Positions 8,852 through 17,136 of a stretch of 64,000 bases of DNA are shown here, in pieces (the stretch's first letter is position 1; each line of letters begins with the position of its first letter). Source of the DNA: Hydrogenophaga sp. NFH-34 (GTDB taxonomy: Bacteria > Pseudomonadota > Gammaproteobacteria > Burkholderiales > Burkholderiaceae_C); assembly GCF_021401345.1 (NCBI RefSeq), contig NZ_JACBGE010000018.1:1-64000 (forward strand), in the 5' to 3' direction. The position numbers and the translations under genes are program-made. The notes under the pieces were generated by a model. The model saw only the letters and a list, made by a program, of their open reading frames with translations. It did not search any database and was not told the origin of the DNA.

Positions 8852-9496
8852 TCAGAAGCTTCGCAGCGCATGCCGCAGCAGCAGCGCGGCCATCACCCAC
8901 ATGGTCAGACCGATCAGGCCGTCCAGAACCTGCCAGGCGCGGGGATTGCGGAACAGCGGCGCCAGCCAGCGAGCCCCGAAACCCAGCCCGCAGAACCAGA
9001 CCAGGCTGGCCGTGCTCGATCCGGCCACGAACCAGCCGCGCAGACCGGGCGGCTGCTGGGCGCCGATGCTGCCCATCAGCATCACCGTGTCCAGGTAGAC
9101 GTGCGGATTGAGCAGGGTGAAGGCGGCCGCCTGGGCAAGCACCGCGCCCCGGCTCAAACCAGCCCCCCCTTCGGCCGCCTGCAGCTGCCCGGCGTGCGAC
9201 ACCCGGCGCAGCGCCTGCCAGCCGTACCAGGCCAGAAAGGCCGCACCAGCCAGCGCAAGCGACCGGGCCAGCACCGGGCTGGCGCCCAGCGCCTGGGCCA
9301 TGCCCAGCACGCCGGCCGAGATCAGCACCGCGTCGGCCAGCGCACAGAACAGCACCACCGGCGCCACGTGCTCGCGCCGCAGGCCCTGGCGCAGCACAAA
9401 GGCGTTCTGCGCGCCGATGGCGACGATCAGTCCGAAGCAGAGCAGCAGGCCCTGGACAAAAGCGGGCATGGCCTGGGCGAGGGCAGGGGTGGTCAT
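8852..9496 (-). CDS. lysE: LysE/ArgO-type amino-acid exporter
   Basis: A membrane protein of about 214 residues with the LysE signature near the N-terminus (LCFGLIVAIGAQNAFVLRQG) and six hydrophobic segments, including LLNPHVYLDTVMLMGS in the fourth and fifth. The family exports basic amino acids such as lysine or arginine. Several in-frame starts exist at 9496, 9505, 9520 and TTG 9532; I use 9496 because the first helix then begins promptly, but this is uncertain. It is divergent from an ArgP/LysG-type regulator, the standard arrangement for lysE/argO control. Confidence 0.87.
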   Translation of the reverse strand: MTTPALAQAMPAFVQGLLLCFGLIVAIGAQNAFVLRQGLRREHVAPVVLFCALADAVLISAGVLGMAQALGASPVLARSLALAGAAFLAWYGWQALRRVSHAGQLQAAEGGAGLSRGAVLAQAAAFTLLNPHVYLDTVMLMGSIGAQQPPGLRGWFVAGSSTASLVWFCGLGFGARWLAPLFRNPRAWQVLDGLIGLTMWVMAALLLRHALRSF

Positions 9497-9570
9497 GACC
9501 GCCATGTTGCCGCTCGCCATCAATAAAGGCAAACTGTCTTTGCTTCATTGAAATTAGAAAAACTGTATTG

Positions 9571-10467
9571 ATGATCGACTACGCCGCTCTCAACGCCCTG
9601 GCCGCCGTGGTGCGCGAAGGCAGCTTCGACCGTGCGGCCCGTGCGCTGCACGTCACGCCCTCGGCGGTGTCGCAGCGCATCCGCCTGCTGGAGGAGCGCG
9701 TGGGCTGCGCGCTGGTGGTGCGGGGCCAGCCCTGTCGGCCTACCGAAACCGGCCGGCGCATGTGCCAGCACATGGACCGCGTGCGCCTGCTGGAACAGGA
9801 GCTGACCGACACCCTCCCGACGCTGGTGGCCGACGGGCCGACGCGGGTACCGCTGCCGGTGGCCGTCAACGCCGACAGCCTGGCCACCTGGTTCGCGCCC
9901 GCGCTGGCCGCCTTCGCGGCCAACGCGCCGGTGCTGGTGGAACTGAGCGTGGACGACCAGGACCACACGGCCGAGCGCCTGCGCACCGGCGCCGTGGTGG
10001 CCGCCGTGACCAGCGCTGCCCGGCCGGCCACCGGCTGCAACAGCCGCCCGCTGGGGATCATGCGCTACCTGGCGGCGGCCAGCCCGGCCTTCATCGGCCG
10101 GCACTTCGCCGCTGGTGTGGGCGCGGGCAGCCTGGCGCTGGCGCCCAGCCTGCTGTTCAACACCAAGGACGAATTGCAGGCGCACTGGGTGCGCCGGCTG
10201 TGCCACCGGCATGTGGAGCTGCCGCGCCACACGCTGCCGTCACCCCAGGCTTTCGTGGTCGCGGCGCAGGCTGGCATGGGCTGGGGCATGTTCCCCGAGG
10301 TCATGATCGCACAGCAACTGGCCGATGGCTCGCTGGTCGAACTGGTGCCGGGCACGCCACTGGACGTGCCGCTGCACTGGCAGACAGCACGTGCCGCGTC
10401 GGGTGTGCTCGACGGGTTGACGCGGCAGATCGTGGCGGCGGCGCGGGCGGGTTTGCAGCCCGCCTGA
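9571..10467 (+). CDS. argP: LysR-family regulator of the ArgP/LysG type
   Basis: A protein of 298 residues. Its N-terminus (MIDYAALNALAAVVREGSFD then ALHVTPSAVSQRIRLLE) is very close to the ArgP/IciA/LysG subfamily, which senses lysine or arginine and activates the neighbouring exporter gene. The effector domain follows (TWFAPALAAFAANAPVLVEL, ...DHTAERLRTGAVVAAVTS). A TTG just before the ATG gives a second possible start. It is transcribed away from lysE with a short AT-rich spacer containing two AAACTGT elements, which could be its binding region. Confidence 0.87.
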   Translation: MIDYAALNALAAVVREGSFDRAARALHVTPSAVSQRIRLLEERVGCALVVRGQPCRPTETGRRMCQHMDRVRLLEQELTDTLPTLVADGPTRVPLPVAVNADSLATWFAPALAAFAANAPVLVELSVDDQDHTAERLRTGAVVAAVTSAARPATGCNSRPLGIMRYLAAASPAFIGRHFAAGVGAGSLALAPSLLFNTKDELQAHWVRRLCHRHVELPRHTLPSPQAFVVAAQAGMGWGMFPEVMIAQQLADGSLVELVPGTPLDVPLHWQTARAASGVLDGLTRQIVAAARAGLQPA

Positions 10468-10482
10468 ACGGAGTGCGGGCGT

Positions 10483-11487
10483 TCAGCCCAGCCAGCCCTT
10501 CACGCGCTGGCTCAGCACCTCGGTGCTGATGCCGTAGCGGTCGTGCAGCGTGGGCAGGGCGCCGGCGTCCAGGTAGGCGTCGGGCAGGCCGGCCAGGCGG
10601 AACTTCGCTGGCGCCACGCCGTTCTGCAGCAGGGCACTGGCCACCGCCTCGCCCAGACCGCCCACCACCGAATGGTTCTCGGCCACCACCACCAGGCGCG
10701 GCTTGCGCAGCACTTCGGCGAGGATGGTCACCTCGTCCAGCGGCTTGATGGTCGGGCAGTGCAGCACGGCGACACCGATGTTGTCGGCCTGCAGCGCCTT
10801 GGCCACTTCCAGCGAGCGCATGGTCATGAAGCCGCTGGAGATGATCAGCACCTCGTCGCCATCCACCAGGCGTTTGGCCTTGCCCAGCTCGAAGCTGTAG
10901 TCGTATTCGTCCAGCACCAGCGGCACGTTGCCACGCAGCAGGCGCATGTAGACCGGGCCGTTGTGCGCGGCCATCTGCGGCACGGCCTGTTCGATGTCGA
11001 GTGCATCGCAGGGGTCGATGATGGTCAGGCCCGGGATGCCGCGCATCATCGCGACGTCTTCGGTGGCCTGGTGGCTGGGGCCGTAGCCGGTGGTCAGGCC
11101 AGGCAGGGCCAGGCACATCTTCACGTTCAGGTTCTCTTCGGCGATCACCTGGTGGATGAAGTCGTAGGCACGGCGTGTGCCGAACACCGCGTAGGTGGTG
11201 GCGAAGGGGATCAGGCCTTCCTTGGCCATGCCGCCGGCCGCGCCCATCAGCAGCTGCTCGGCCATGCCCATCTGGTAGAAGCGCTCGGGGTAGGCCTGCG
11301 CGAACAGGTGCAGGTCGGTGTACTTGGCCAGGTCGGCGGTCATGCCCACGATCTCGGGCCGGTTCGCGGCCAGTTCGACCAGGGCCTTGCCGAACGGAGC
11401 GGCCTTGACGCGCTGCCCTTCGCCCGCGATGGAGGCGATCATGGCGGAGGTGGTCAGGCGCGGTTTCTTTTCGACGGCGGTGTTCAT
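10483..11487 (-). CDS. Transketolase C-terminal subunit
   Basis: A protein of 334 residues corresponding to the pyrimidine-binding and C-terminal domains of transketolase. Visible elements are YQMGMAEQLLMGAAGGMA (with the cofactor-activating glutamate), GPSHQATEDVAMMRGIPGL and the C-terminal GGLGEAVASALL region. It starts by ATGA overlap with the N-terminal subunit, so the two halves form one split enzyme. A longer open frame exists upstream, but it only shadows the partner gene. The pair sits at the end of a TRAP/SDR operon, so it probably cleaves a ketose-like intermediate of the imported substrate. Confidence 0.9.
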   Translation of the reverse strand: MNTAVEKKPRLTTSAMIASIAGEGQRVKAAPFGKALVELAANRPEIVGMTADLAKYTDLHLFAQAYPERFYQMGMAEQLLMGAAGGMAKEGLIPFATTYAVFGTRRAYDFIHQVIAEENLNVKMCLALPGLTTGYGPSHQATEDVAMMRGIPGLTIIDPCDALDIEQAVPQMAAHNGPVYMRLLRGNVPLVLDEYDYSFELGKAKRLVDGDEVLIISSGFMTMRSLEVAKALQADNIGVAVLHCPTIKPLDEVTILAEVLRKPRLVVVAENHSVVGGLGEAVASALLQNGVAPAKFRLAGLPDAYLDAGALPTLHDRYGISTEVLSQRVKGWLG

Positions 11488-12338
11488 GCGGCGGCTCCTT
11501 CGGGGGCGTTCTGGTCGAGGATGGCGAGGGCCTGCTGCCACTCGGGCGGATCGACGCGGATGAAGTGGTTCTTGTCGCGCGTTTCGAGAAAGGGCACGCC
11601 CTTGCCCATCAGCGTGTTGAACAGGATCACGCGCGGCTTGGCTTCCTTCAAATGGCGCGCGGTGTCGAAGGCGGCCAGCACGGCGGCCAGGTCGTTGCCG
11701 TCGATGCGCTGCACATGCCAGCCGAACGCGGCCCATTTGTCGGCCAGCGGCTCGAAGCCCAGGATCTTGCTGCTGGGGCCGTCGGCCTGCTGGTTGTTGA
11801 TGTCGACCAGGCAGATCAGGTTGTCCAGCTGGTGGTGCGCGGCCGACATGGCGGCTTCCCAGGTCGAGCCTTCGTCCAGCTCGCCGTCGCTCATGGAGTT
11901 GTAGACGAAGGCGGGGTTCTTCTTCTGCTTGAGGCCCAGCGCCATGCCCACGCCGATGATCAGGCCCTGGCCCAGCGAACCGCCGGAGATTTCCATGCCC
12001 GGCGTGTAGGTGGCCATGCCGCTCATGGGCAGGCGGCTGTCGTCGCTGCCGTAGCTTTCCAGCTCTTCCTGCGGGATCACACCGGCTTCGATGAGGGCCG
12101 CGTAGTGCGCAATGGCGTAGTGGCCGTGCGAGAGCAGGAAGCGGTCGCGGCCTTCCCATTCCGGGTTCTGCGGTTGCAGGTTGAGGGCGTGGCCATAAGC
12201 CACGGCCAGCACGTCGGCCCAGCCCAGCGCCTGGCCGATGTAGCCCTGGCCCTGAACCTCACCCATGCGGACGGCGTAGCGGCGGATGCGATGGGCGCAC
12301 CGGGCCAGCGCCGGCAGTTTGTCTGCGGCGGAAGTCAT
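11484..12338 (-). CDS. Transketolase N-terminal subunit
   Basis: A protein of 284 residues covering the thiamine-diphosphate-binding domain: DRFLLSHGHYAIAHYAAL, MEISGGSLGQGLIIGVGMA, then SDGELDEGSTWEAAMSAAHH, the Gly-Asp/Gly-Glu metal and cofactor loop, and LICLVDINNQQADG. Split transketolases of this kind occur in specialised sugar-catabolic operons rather than in the housekeeping pentose phosphate pathway. It overlaps the C-terminal subunit by 4 bases. No kinase gene is seen nearby, so the substrate may be used unphosphorylated or phosphorylated elsewhere. Confidence 0.9.
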   Translation of the reverse strand: MTSAADKLPALARCAHRIRRYAVRMGEVQGQGYIGQALGWADVLAVAYGHALNLQPQNPEWEGRDRFLLSHGHYAIAHYAALIEAGVIPQEELESYGSDDSRLPMSGMATYTPGMEISGGSLGQGLIIGVGMALGLKQKKNPAFVYNSMSDGELDEGSTWEAAMSAAHHQLDNLICLVDINNQQADGPSSKILGFEPLADKWAAFGWHVQRIDGNDLAAVLAAFDTARHLKEAKPRVILFNTLMGKGVPFLETRDKNHFIRVDPPEWQQALAILDQNAPEGAAA

Positions 12339-12378
12339 GGAAATCTCCTGTGTGAAAGCTAAAGGGGTTGCGCCGGGG

Positions 12379-13638
12379 TCAGCGCAGGATGGCGGCGGGC
12401 ACGTAGGACACGATGGCCAGCACGAGGAAGGCCACCAGATAGAAGGGGCCCATGGCGCGCACGGTTTCGCCCACCTTGACCCGGGCCAGCGAGCTGGTGA
12501 TAAACAGTGTGGTGCCCACAGGTGGGGTGTAGAGACCGATGGCCAGGTTGACCACCATCATGATCCCGAGCTGGATCGGGTCCATGCCGATGCTCTGGGC
12601 CATGGGCAGGAACACCGGCGTGAGCAGCAGCACCGCCGCGGGCAGGTCCAGGAACATGCCGATGAACAGCATCATCAGGTTCATCAGCAGGATCACCATC
12701 CACTTGGCATGCACGTTCTCCTGCACCCACTGGGCGATGTGCTGGGGCATCTGGTCGAAGGTTAGCAGCCAGCCGATGGCGGCCGAGGCCATGATCACCA
12801 GCAGCACCACCCCGGTGGCCAGGCCAGCTTCCAGCACCGCGTGGTGCAGCCGCTTGAGGCTCAGGTCGCGGTACATCAGGGCCGAGACCAGGCCGGCGTA
12901 GAGCGTGGAGAGGATCGCCACTTCGGTGGGGGTGGCAAAACCGAAGCGCAGGAAGACCACGATCAGCACGGGCAGCGCCAGGGCCGGGGCCGAGTGCCAG
13001 AGGTTGCGGCGGAACGCGGCGCGGTCGGGCGGAGCGGTTTCGCGCGGCAGGTTGCGCCGCTTGCCCACCCACCAGCAGGCGAACATGAAGCCACCACACA
13101 GCAGCAGACCGGGCAGCACGCCGGCGAAGAACAGCGCCGCGATCGACGCGTTGGCACTCAGCGCAAACAGGATCAGCGGAATCGAGGGCGGGATGATGAT
13201 GTCGATGGTGGCCGCCGAGGCCAGCGACGCAGCCGAGAAGGCCATCGGGTAGCGCAGCTTGCGGTGCCAGGGCATGACCAGGGCGCCGATGGCCGAGGCG
13301 TCCGCCACGGCAGAACCCGAGACCCCGCCGAACATCGTGGACGACAGCACGTTGACCTGCGCCGGCCCGCCGTGCCAGCGGCCCACGGTGGCGGTCAGCA
13401 CACCGATGATGGCCTGGCCGAGGCGGCCGCCCATCATGAGCGCGCCGGTGAGCATGAAGAAGGGAATGGCGATCAGCGGGAAGCTCTGCACCTGCGCCAC
13501 CATCTGCTGCACCAGCAGATCGAGCGGGACGCGGTCGCTGCTGGCGGCAGCGGCCATGGCGGCGATCAGCAGCGCATGCGCGATGGGCACGGCGGCGACA
13601 GCGCCGGCGAGGAAGACCAGAAGAATGAGGGCGCTCAT
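12379..13638 (-). CDS. dctM: TRAP transporter large permease subunit (DctM family)
   Basis: A protein of 419 residues with many membrane helices: it begins MSALILLVFLAGAVAAVPIA, then FPLIAIPFFMLTGALMMGG, GGVSGSAVADASAIGALVMP, IDIIIPPSIPLILFALS and the C-terminal LGIMMVVNLAIGLYTPPVGT. I chose ATG 13638 because the frame further upstream only shadows dctQ. It follows dctQ by 17 bases and precedes the transketolase genes by 40, in a single minus-strand operon. Role: sodium-driven translocation of the substrate across the inner membrane. Confidence 0.9.
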   Translation of the reverse strand: MSALILLVFLAGAVAAVPIAHALLIAAMAAAASSDRVPLDLLVQQMVAQVQSFPLIAIPFFMLTGALMMGGRLGQAIIGVLTATVGRWHGGPAQVNVLSSTMFGGVSGSAVADASAIGALVMPWHRKLRYPMAFSAASLASAATIDIIIPPSIPLILFALSANASIAALFFAGVLPGLLLCGGFMFACWWVGKRRNLPRETAPPDRAAFRRNLWHSAPALALPVLIVVFLRFGFATPTEVAILSTLYAGLVSALMYRDLSLKRLHHAVLEAGLATGVVLLVIMASAAIGWLLTFDQMPQHIAQWVQENVHAKWMVILLMNLMMLFIGMFLDLPAAVLLLTPVFLPMAQSIGMDPIQLGIMMVVNLAIGLYTPPVGTTLFITSSLARVKVGETVRAMGPFYLVAFLVLAIVSYVPAAILR

Positions 13639-13655
13639 AACGGGCTCCGAAGGGG

Positions 13656-14180
13656 TTACCAGTGGACTTCCTGGGGGGCGATCGACGCGGCCGGGAGGCT
13701 GCCGTCCGAGCGGAACGCGCGCCATGCGGACTGCAGTGCCAGCAGGGCCAGCATCACCATGCCGGCCATGACGCAGCCGTAGGTGACCGAGCCGGGCACC
13801 TGCAGGATCGGCGACTTCTCGTCGTGCACGATCTCCAGCATGGAATAGGTGGACCAGGCCAGCGTGCCGTAGAGCCCGGCCACGACCAGCCAGCCCAGCA
13901 CGCCGATGACGCGGCGTGCAGCGGGCGGCACGGCTTCCACCAGGAACACGGTGGCGATGTGCGCGCCCTTTTCGGCCGCCAGCACCACACCCGCCATCAC
14001 CAGCCAGGGGAACAGCAGTTCGGGCAGCTCGTTGGCCCATTGCAGGCTCGACCCGCTGATGTAGCGCAGCACGGTGTTGGCGGTGAGGATCAGGAAGATC
14101 ACCCCCGTGGTCAGCCACAGCACCAGGCTGCAGATGGCCACGATGGCGTTTTCCAGGGGGTTGCGTTGTGCGGTTTGCAT
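13656..14180 (-). CDS. dctQ: TRAP transporter small membrane subunit (DctQ family)
   Basis: A protein of 174 residues with four membrane segments (AIVAICSLVLWLTTGVIFLI, LPELLFPWLVMAGVVLAA, VIGVLGWLVVAGLYGTLAW, GCVMAGMVMLALLALQSAW). The short polar link ANTVLRYISGSSLQWANELP after the first helix is typical of DctQ. It lies between dctP and dctM of the minus-strand operon. A 76-base gap separates it from dctP upstream. Confidence 0.87.
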   Translation of the reverse strand: MQTAQRNPLENAIVAICSLVLWLTTGVIFLILTANTVLRYISGSSLQWANELPELLFPWLVMAGVVLAAEKGAHIATVFLVEAVPPAARRVIGVLGWLVVAGLYGTLAWSTYSMLEIVHDEKSPILQVPGSVTYGCVMAGMVMLALLALQSAWRAFRSDGSLPAASIAPQEVHW

Positions 14181-14256
14181 GGGGGCTCCAGAGGGCCTGG
14201 ATCGTCACCTTGTCAGGTCACGACCCGGCGCCAGCGGGTGAATCGGACCGATGGGC

Positions 14257-15249
14257 TCAGTTGGCCCTGGCGGCTGCGATCACCTTCTTGACGTAGGCGC
14301 CGATGGGCGAGGCCATCCACTTGTCATCGACCGCACCCGTGGCTTTGGCGAAGGCCGCCTTGTCCACCGTGGTCACCTGCACACCCTTGGCCTTGAGGTC
14401 GGCCAGCAGCTTGTCGTCGGCGTCCTGCGACATCTTGCGTTGCAGCGCGGTGGCTTCTGCGGCGGCTTCGGTCACGGCCTTGCGGTCAGCGTCGTTCAGG
14501 CGATCCCAGGTGCGCTTGCTCATCAGGAAGGGCGTCATCTGGAACTGGTGGTTGGTCAGCGCCAGGTGTTTCTGCACCTCATACAGCTTGCTGGCGTGGA
14601 TGTTGACCAGCGGGTTCTCCTGACCGTCCACCACACCCTGCTGCAGCGCGACGTACAGCTCGGCGAACTTGATCTGCTGCGCCTCGGCACCCAGCGCCTG
14701 CATGATGTCCACCAGCACCGCATCGGGCGGGGTGCGCATCTTCAGACCCTTCATGTCCTCGACCTTGCTGATCGGGCGCTTGCTGTTGGTCATGTGGCGG
14801 ATGCCGTTGTCCCAGTAGCCCAGCACCACCATGCCCTTCTCGGCCGACTTCTGCGCCAGCTCCTGGCCCAGCGGGCCGTCCAGCAGCTTGAAGGCCTGCG
14901 CCGGCGTGGAGAACATGAAGGGCATGCCGTAGGCCGCGTACTCGGGCACGGCCACCGACACGGCGCCCTGCGAGTTGGCGGTCATGTCCAGCGCGCCGGT
15001 GCGCACGGCGGTCACCATGGCGGCGTCGTCACCCAGCTGGGCCGACGGCGCGACCTGAACCTCGATGCGACCGGCCGACTTGGCCTTGACCACCTCGGCG
15101 AACTTGACGGCGGCCTCGTGGCGCGGGTTGCCCGGCGCGGCGCCGTGGCCCAGGGTCAGCTTGGTGGCCTGGGCCTGCGCGGCCAGCGGCAGGGCGGCGG
15201 CCAGGGCGGCGATGGACAGCAGGGTGCGGGTGAAAGTCTTGCGTTGCAT
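14257..15249 (-). CDS. dctP: TRAP transporter substrate-binding protein (DctP family)
   Basis: A protein of 330 residues with a Sec signal peptide (MQRKTFTRTLLSIAALAAAL, cleavage after AAQAQA). The receptor domain shows the DctP pattern, for example LGHGAAPGNPRHEAAVKF, then the GLKMRTPPDAVLVDIMQALG and YVALQQGVVDGQENPLVNI segments; the latter holds the conserved region that contacts a carboxylate in many family members. ATG 15249 fits the signal peptide. The preceding SDR frame reads into this gene in another frame. The ligand is likely a sugar acid or keto acid, given the SDR and transketolase partners. Confidence 0.9.
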   Translation of the reverse strand: MQRKTFTRTLLSIAALAAALPLAAQAQATKLTLGHGAAPGNPRHEAAVKFAEVVKAKSAGRIEVQVAPSAQLGDDAAMVTAVRTGALDMTANSQGAVSVAVPEYAAYGMPFMFSTPAQAFKLLDGPLGQELAQKSAEKGMVVLGYWDNGIRHMTNSKRPISKVEDMKGLKMRTPPDAVLVDIMQALGAEAQQIKFAELYVALQQGVVDGQENPLVNIHASKLYEVQKHLALTNHQFQMTPFLMSKRTWDRLNDADRKAVTEAAAEATALQRKMSQDADDKLLADLKAKGVQVTTVDKAAFAKATGAVDDKWMASPIGAYVKKVIAAARAN

Positions 15250-16120
15250 GGTGTTTGTCTCCGTTGGTGTGGGTGAAGGGTTCTCTAAATCCAGAGGCAC
15301 CGCCAGGCCGGCTTTGCCGGACGGCCAGTGCCGCCCCCTGGGGGGTGACGCCGCAGGCGGCGCGGGGGGGGCAATGAATGAGCATGCCGCCGTTCACGTC
15401 GAGCGTGATGCCGGTGCAGTAGGTGGACAGCGGGCTGGCCAGGAACACGCAGGCGCCGGCGATGTCGTCGGCCCGGCCCAGGCGGGCCAGCGGAATGGTC
15501 TCGGCGATCTCGGCCTTCTTCTCTTCGGTGAGCTTGCCCTTGATGATGTCGGTGCCGATCAGGCCCGGCGTGATGCAGTTGACGCGGATGCTCTCCGGGC
15601 CAAATTCACGCGCCATGGCGCGGGCCAGGCCCAGCACGCCGGCCTTGGCGGCCGAGTAGTGCGGCCCGCCCAGAATGCCGCCGCCGCGCTGCGCCGAGAC
15701 CGACGAGATGCAGACGATGGAGCCGCTTTGTTGCGCGCGCATGGCGGGCAGCACCGCCTGCGACATGTAGAGCGTGCCGCGCAGGCTCACGTCCAGGATG
15801 CGGTCGTAGTCGGCGCCGGTGATCTCCAGCGTCTTCACCGGCTGGGTGATGCCGGCGTTGTTCACCAGCGTGTCGATGCGGCCGAAGGCCTGGAGCACGG
15901 CCGCCGCGGCGGCGTCGCACGACGCCTTGTCGGTCACGTCGGCCACGATGCCGATGGCGCCGTTGCCGATCTGCGCGGCCGCCGCTGCGGGGTCGGCGCG
16001 TTCGAGGTCGAGGATGGCGACCCGGGCGCCCTGGGCGGCCATGAGGCGGGCGGTGGCGAAACCCAGGCCGTTGACACCGGCTCCGCCGGTGATGATGGCC
16101 ACGTTGTCCTTGAGCAGCAT
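15029..16120 (-). CDS. Short-chain dehydrogenase/reductase with a read-through C-terminal extension
   Basis: The first ~250 residues are a normal SDR: IITGGAGVNGLGFATAR at the N-terminus, NNAGI, SISSV-type region, catalytic YSAAKAG, ending DVNGGMLIH. There the ordinary stop is missing. The codon after His is TGC (15371-15373) instead of TGA/TAA, and the frame runs through a GC-rich repeat and then 220 bases out of frame inside dctP, giving 363 residues from ATG 16120. That start has GGAG nine bases upstream. The low-complexity, Arg/Gly-rich tail looks unselected. It heads the TRAP/transketolase operon and is divergent from a LysR gene. Confidence 0.78.
   Translation of the reverse strand: MLLKDNVAIITGGAGVNGLGFATARLMAAQGARVAILDLERADPAAAAAQIGNGAIGIVADVTDKASCDAAAAAVLQAFGRIDTLVNNAGITQPVKTLEITGADYDRILDVSLRGTLYMSQAVLPAMRAQQSGSIVCISSVSAQRGGGILGGPHYSAAKAGVLGLARAMAREFGPESIRVNCITPGLIGTDIIKGKLTEEKKAEIAETIPLARLGRADDIAGACVFLASPLSTYCTGITLDVNGGMLIHCPPRAACGVTPQGAALAVRQSRPGGASGFREPFTHTNGDKHHATQDFHPHPAVHRRPGRRPAAGRAGPGHQADPGPRRRAGQPAPRGRRQVRRGGQGQVGRSHRGSGRAVGPAG
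15310..15372. repeat. GC-rich two-hairpin interspersed repeat, copy A
   Basis: A roughly 63-bp unit running from GGCTTTGCC to a G8 run. It contains a CCCCC/GGGGG hairpin followed by a CGCCGC/GCGGCG hairpin. It matches copy B at 19173-19244 in order, orientation and arm sequence, with small changes. Both copies end directly at the 3' end of a minus-strand gene. In this copy the repeat boundary lies exactly where the SDR stop codon should be. It may act as a terminator or be a REP-like element. The family assignment rests on comparing two copies by eye. Confidence 0.65.
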
Positions 16121-16208
16121 GCGTCTTGTCTCCATGGGTTGAGTTGTGTTGTAAGTGGATTCTCAAAGCCGGTCATGCTGATGACAAGCGATAAAAGGTC
16201 AGCGTAAG

Positions 16209-16223
16209 ATGACATAACGTCAT
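16209..16223. promoter_or_regulatory. Putative LysR box between divergent SDR and LysR genes
   Basis: ATGAC-ATAAC-GTCAT is an inverted repeat with a T-N11-A core, the usual LysR recognition pattern. It lies 20 bases before the LysR ATG at 16244 and 85 bases from the SDR start at 16120. A related GATGACAAGCG stretch lies just upstream. The most likely ligand is the adjacent LysR protein, which would repress itself and activate the operon. Function inferred from position and symmetry. Confidence 0.5.
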
Positions 16224-16243
16224 TCAACATCAGGGTTCACCCC

Positions 16244-17128
16244 ATGGCCGCTTTGCCACCCATTGCCAATCTGCAGGCCTTCGAAGCGGTGGCCCGGCGC
16301 CGCAGCTTCGCGCTGGCCGCGGTCGAGCTGCACCTCACCGCCTCGGCCATCAGCCACCAGGTGTCGCGGCTCGAATCGCACCTGGGCGTGCGCCTGTTCG
16401 AGCGCAGCGCGCACGGCGTGCGCCTGAGCCCCGCAGGCGAGCACTACCGGCTGCACGTGGGCGCGGCGCTGAACGCGATTGCCACCGCCACTGATGACCT
16501 GCGACAGGGCATCCGCAACAGCCTGTATGTGCACTCGGCGCCCAGCATCGCCAGCCTCTGGCTCATGCCGCGGCTGCACCGCTTCGCGCAGGCCTACCCG
16601 GACATCTCGCTCAACCTCTCGGCCGCGCACACGCCCAGCGACTTCGCGCTCGGCCAGTCCGACATCGACATCCGCTACGGCATTCCGCAGTGGGGCGATC
16701 TGGTGGTGGAGCCGCTGTTCGTCGAGTCTCTGGTGCCGCTGGCCAGCCCGGCCTTCATCAAGGCGCACAAGCTCAAGCGGGTGGAGCAGCTGCTGGAGGT
16801 GCCGCTGATCCAGAGCAACGTGAGCATCGTGCAGTGGTCCGACTGGTTCGGCCGCTTCACGAAGCTGCGCTCGCCCGACCGCTTCGCCCTGCGTTTCGAC
16901 CGGGCGCAGATGTCACTGGATGCCGCCACGCAAGGCCTGGGCGTTGCGCTGGAGAGCGCCATGAATGCGGGCGGGCACCTGGGCGAGGGCAAGCTCAAGG
17001 CTCCGTTCGGCCTGGACCAGGCCATCCAGGTCAAGGCGCACTTCGCTGTCTACCCCGAACGCCACGCCAAACGCCCGGCGGTGGAGGCGTTTCTGTCCTG
17101 GCTGCACAGCGAGGCGGCGAAGACCTGA
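16244..17128 (+). CDS. LysR-family regulator, GcvA-like
   Basis: A protein of 294 residues. The start PPIANLQAFEAVARRRSFAL followed by LTASAISHQVSRLESHLGV is typical of the GcvA/AmpR branch of LysR regulators. The effector domain contains DIDIRYGIPQWGDLVVEPLF and the late GLGVALESAMNAG segment. It is divergent from the SDR/TRAP/transketolase operon, with a LysR box in the spacer, so it probably controls that operon. It converges with kup, with 8 bases between the stop codons. Confidence 0.87.
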   Translation: MAALPPIANLQAFEAVARRRSFALAAVELHLTASAISHQVSRLESHLGVRLFERSAHGVRLSPAGEHYRLHVGAALNAIATATDDLRQGIRNSLYVHSAPSIASLWLMPRLHRFAQAYPDISLNLSAAHTPSDFALGQSDIDIRYGIPQWGDLVVEPLFVESLVPLASPAFIKAHKLKRVEQLLEVPLIQSNVSIVQWSDWFGRFTKLRSPDRFALRFDRAQMSLDAATQGLGVALESAMNAGGHLGEGKLKAPFGLDQAIQVKAHFAVYPERHAKRPAVEAFLSWLHSEAAKT

Positions 17129-17136
17129 GCTCACTC

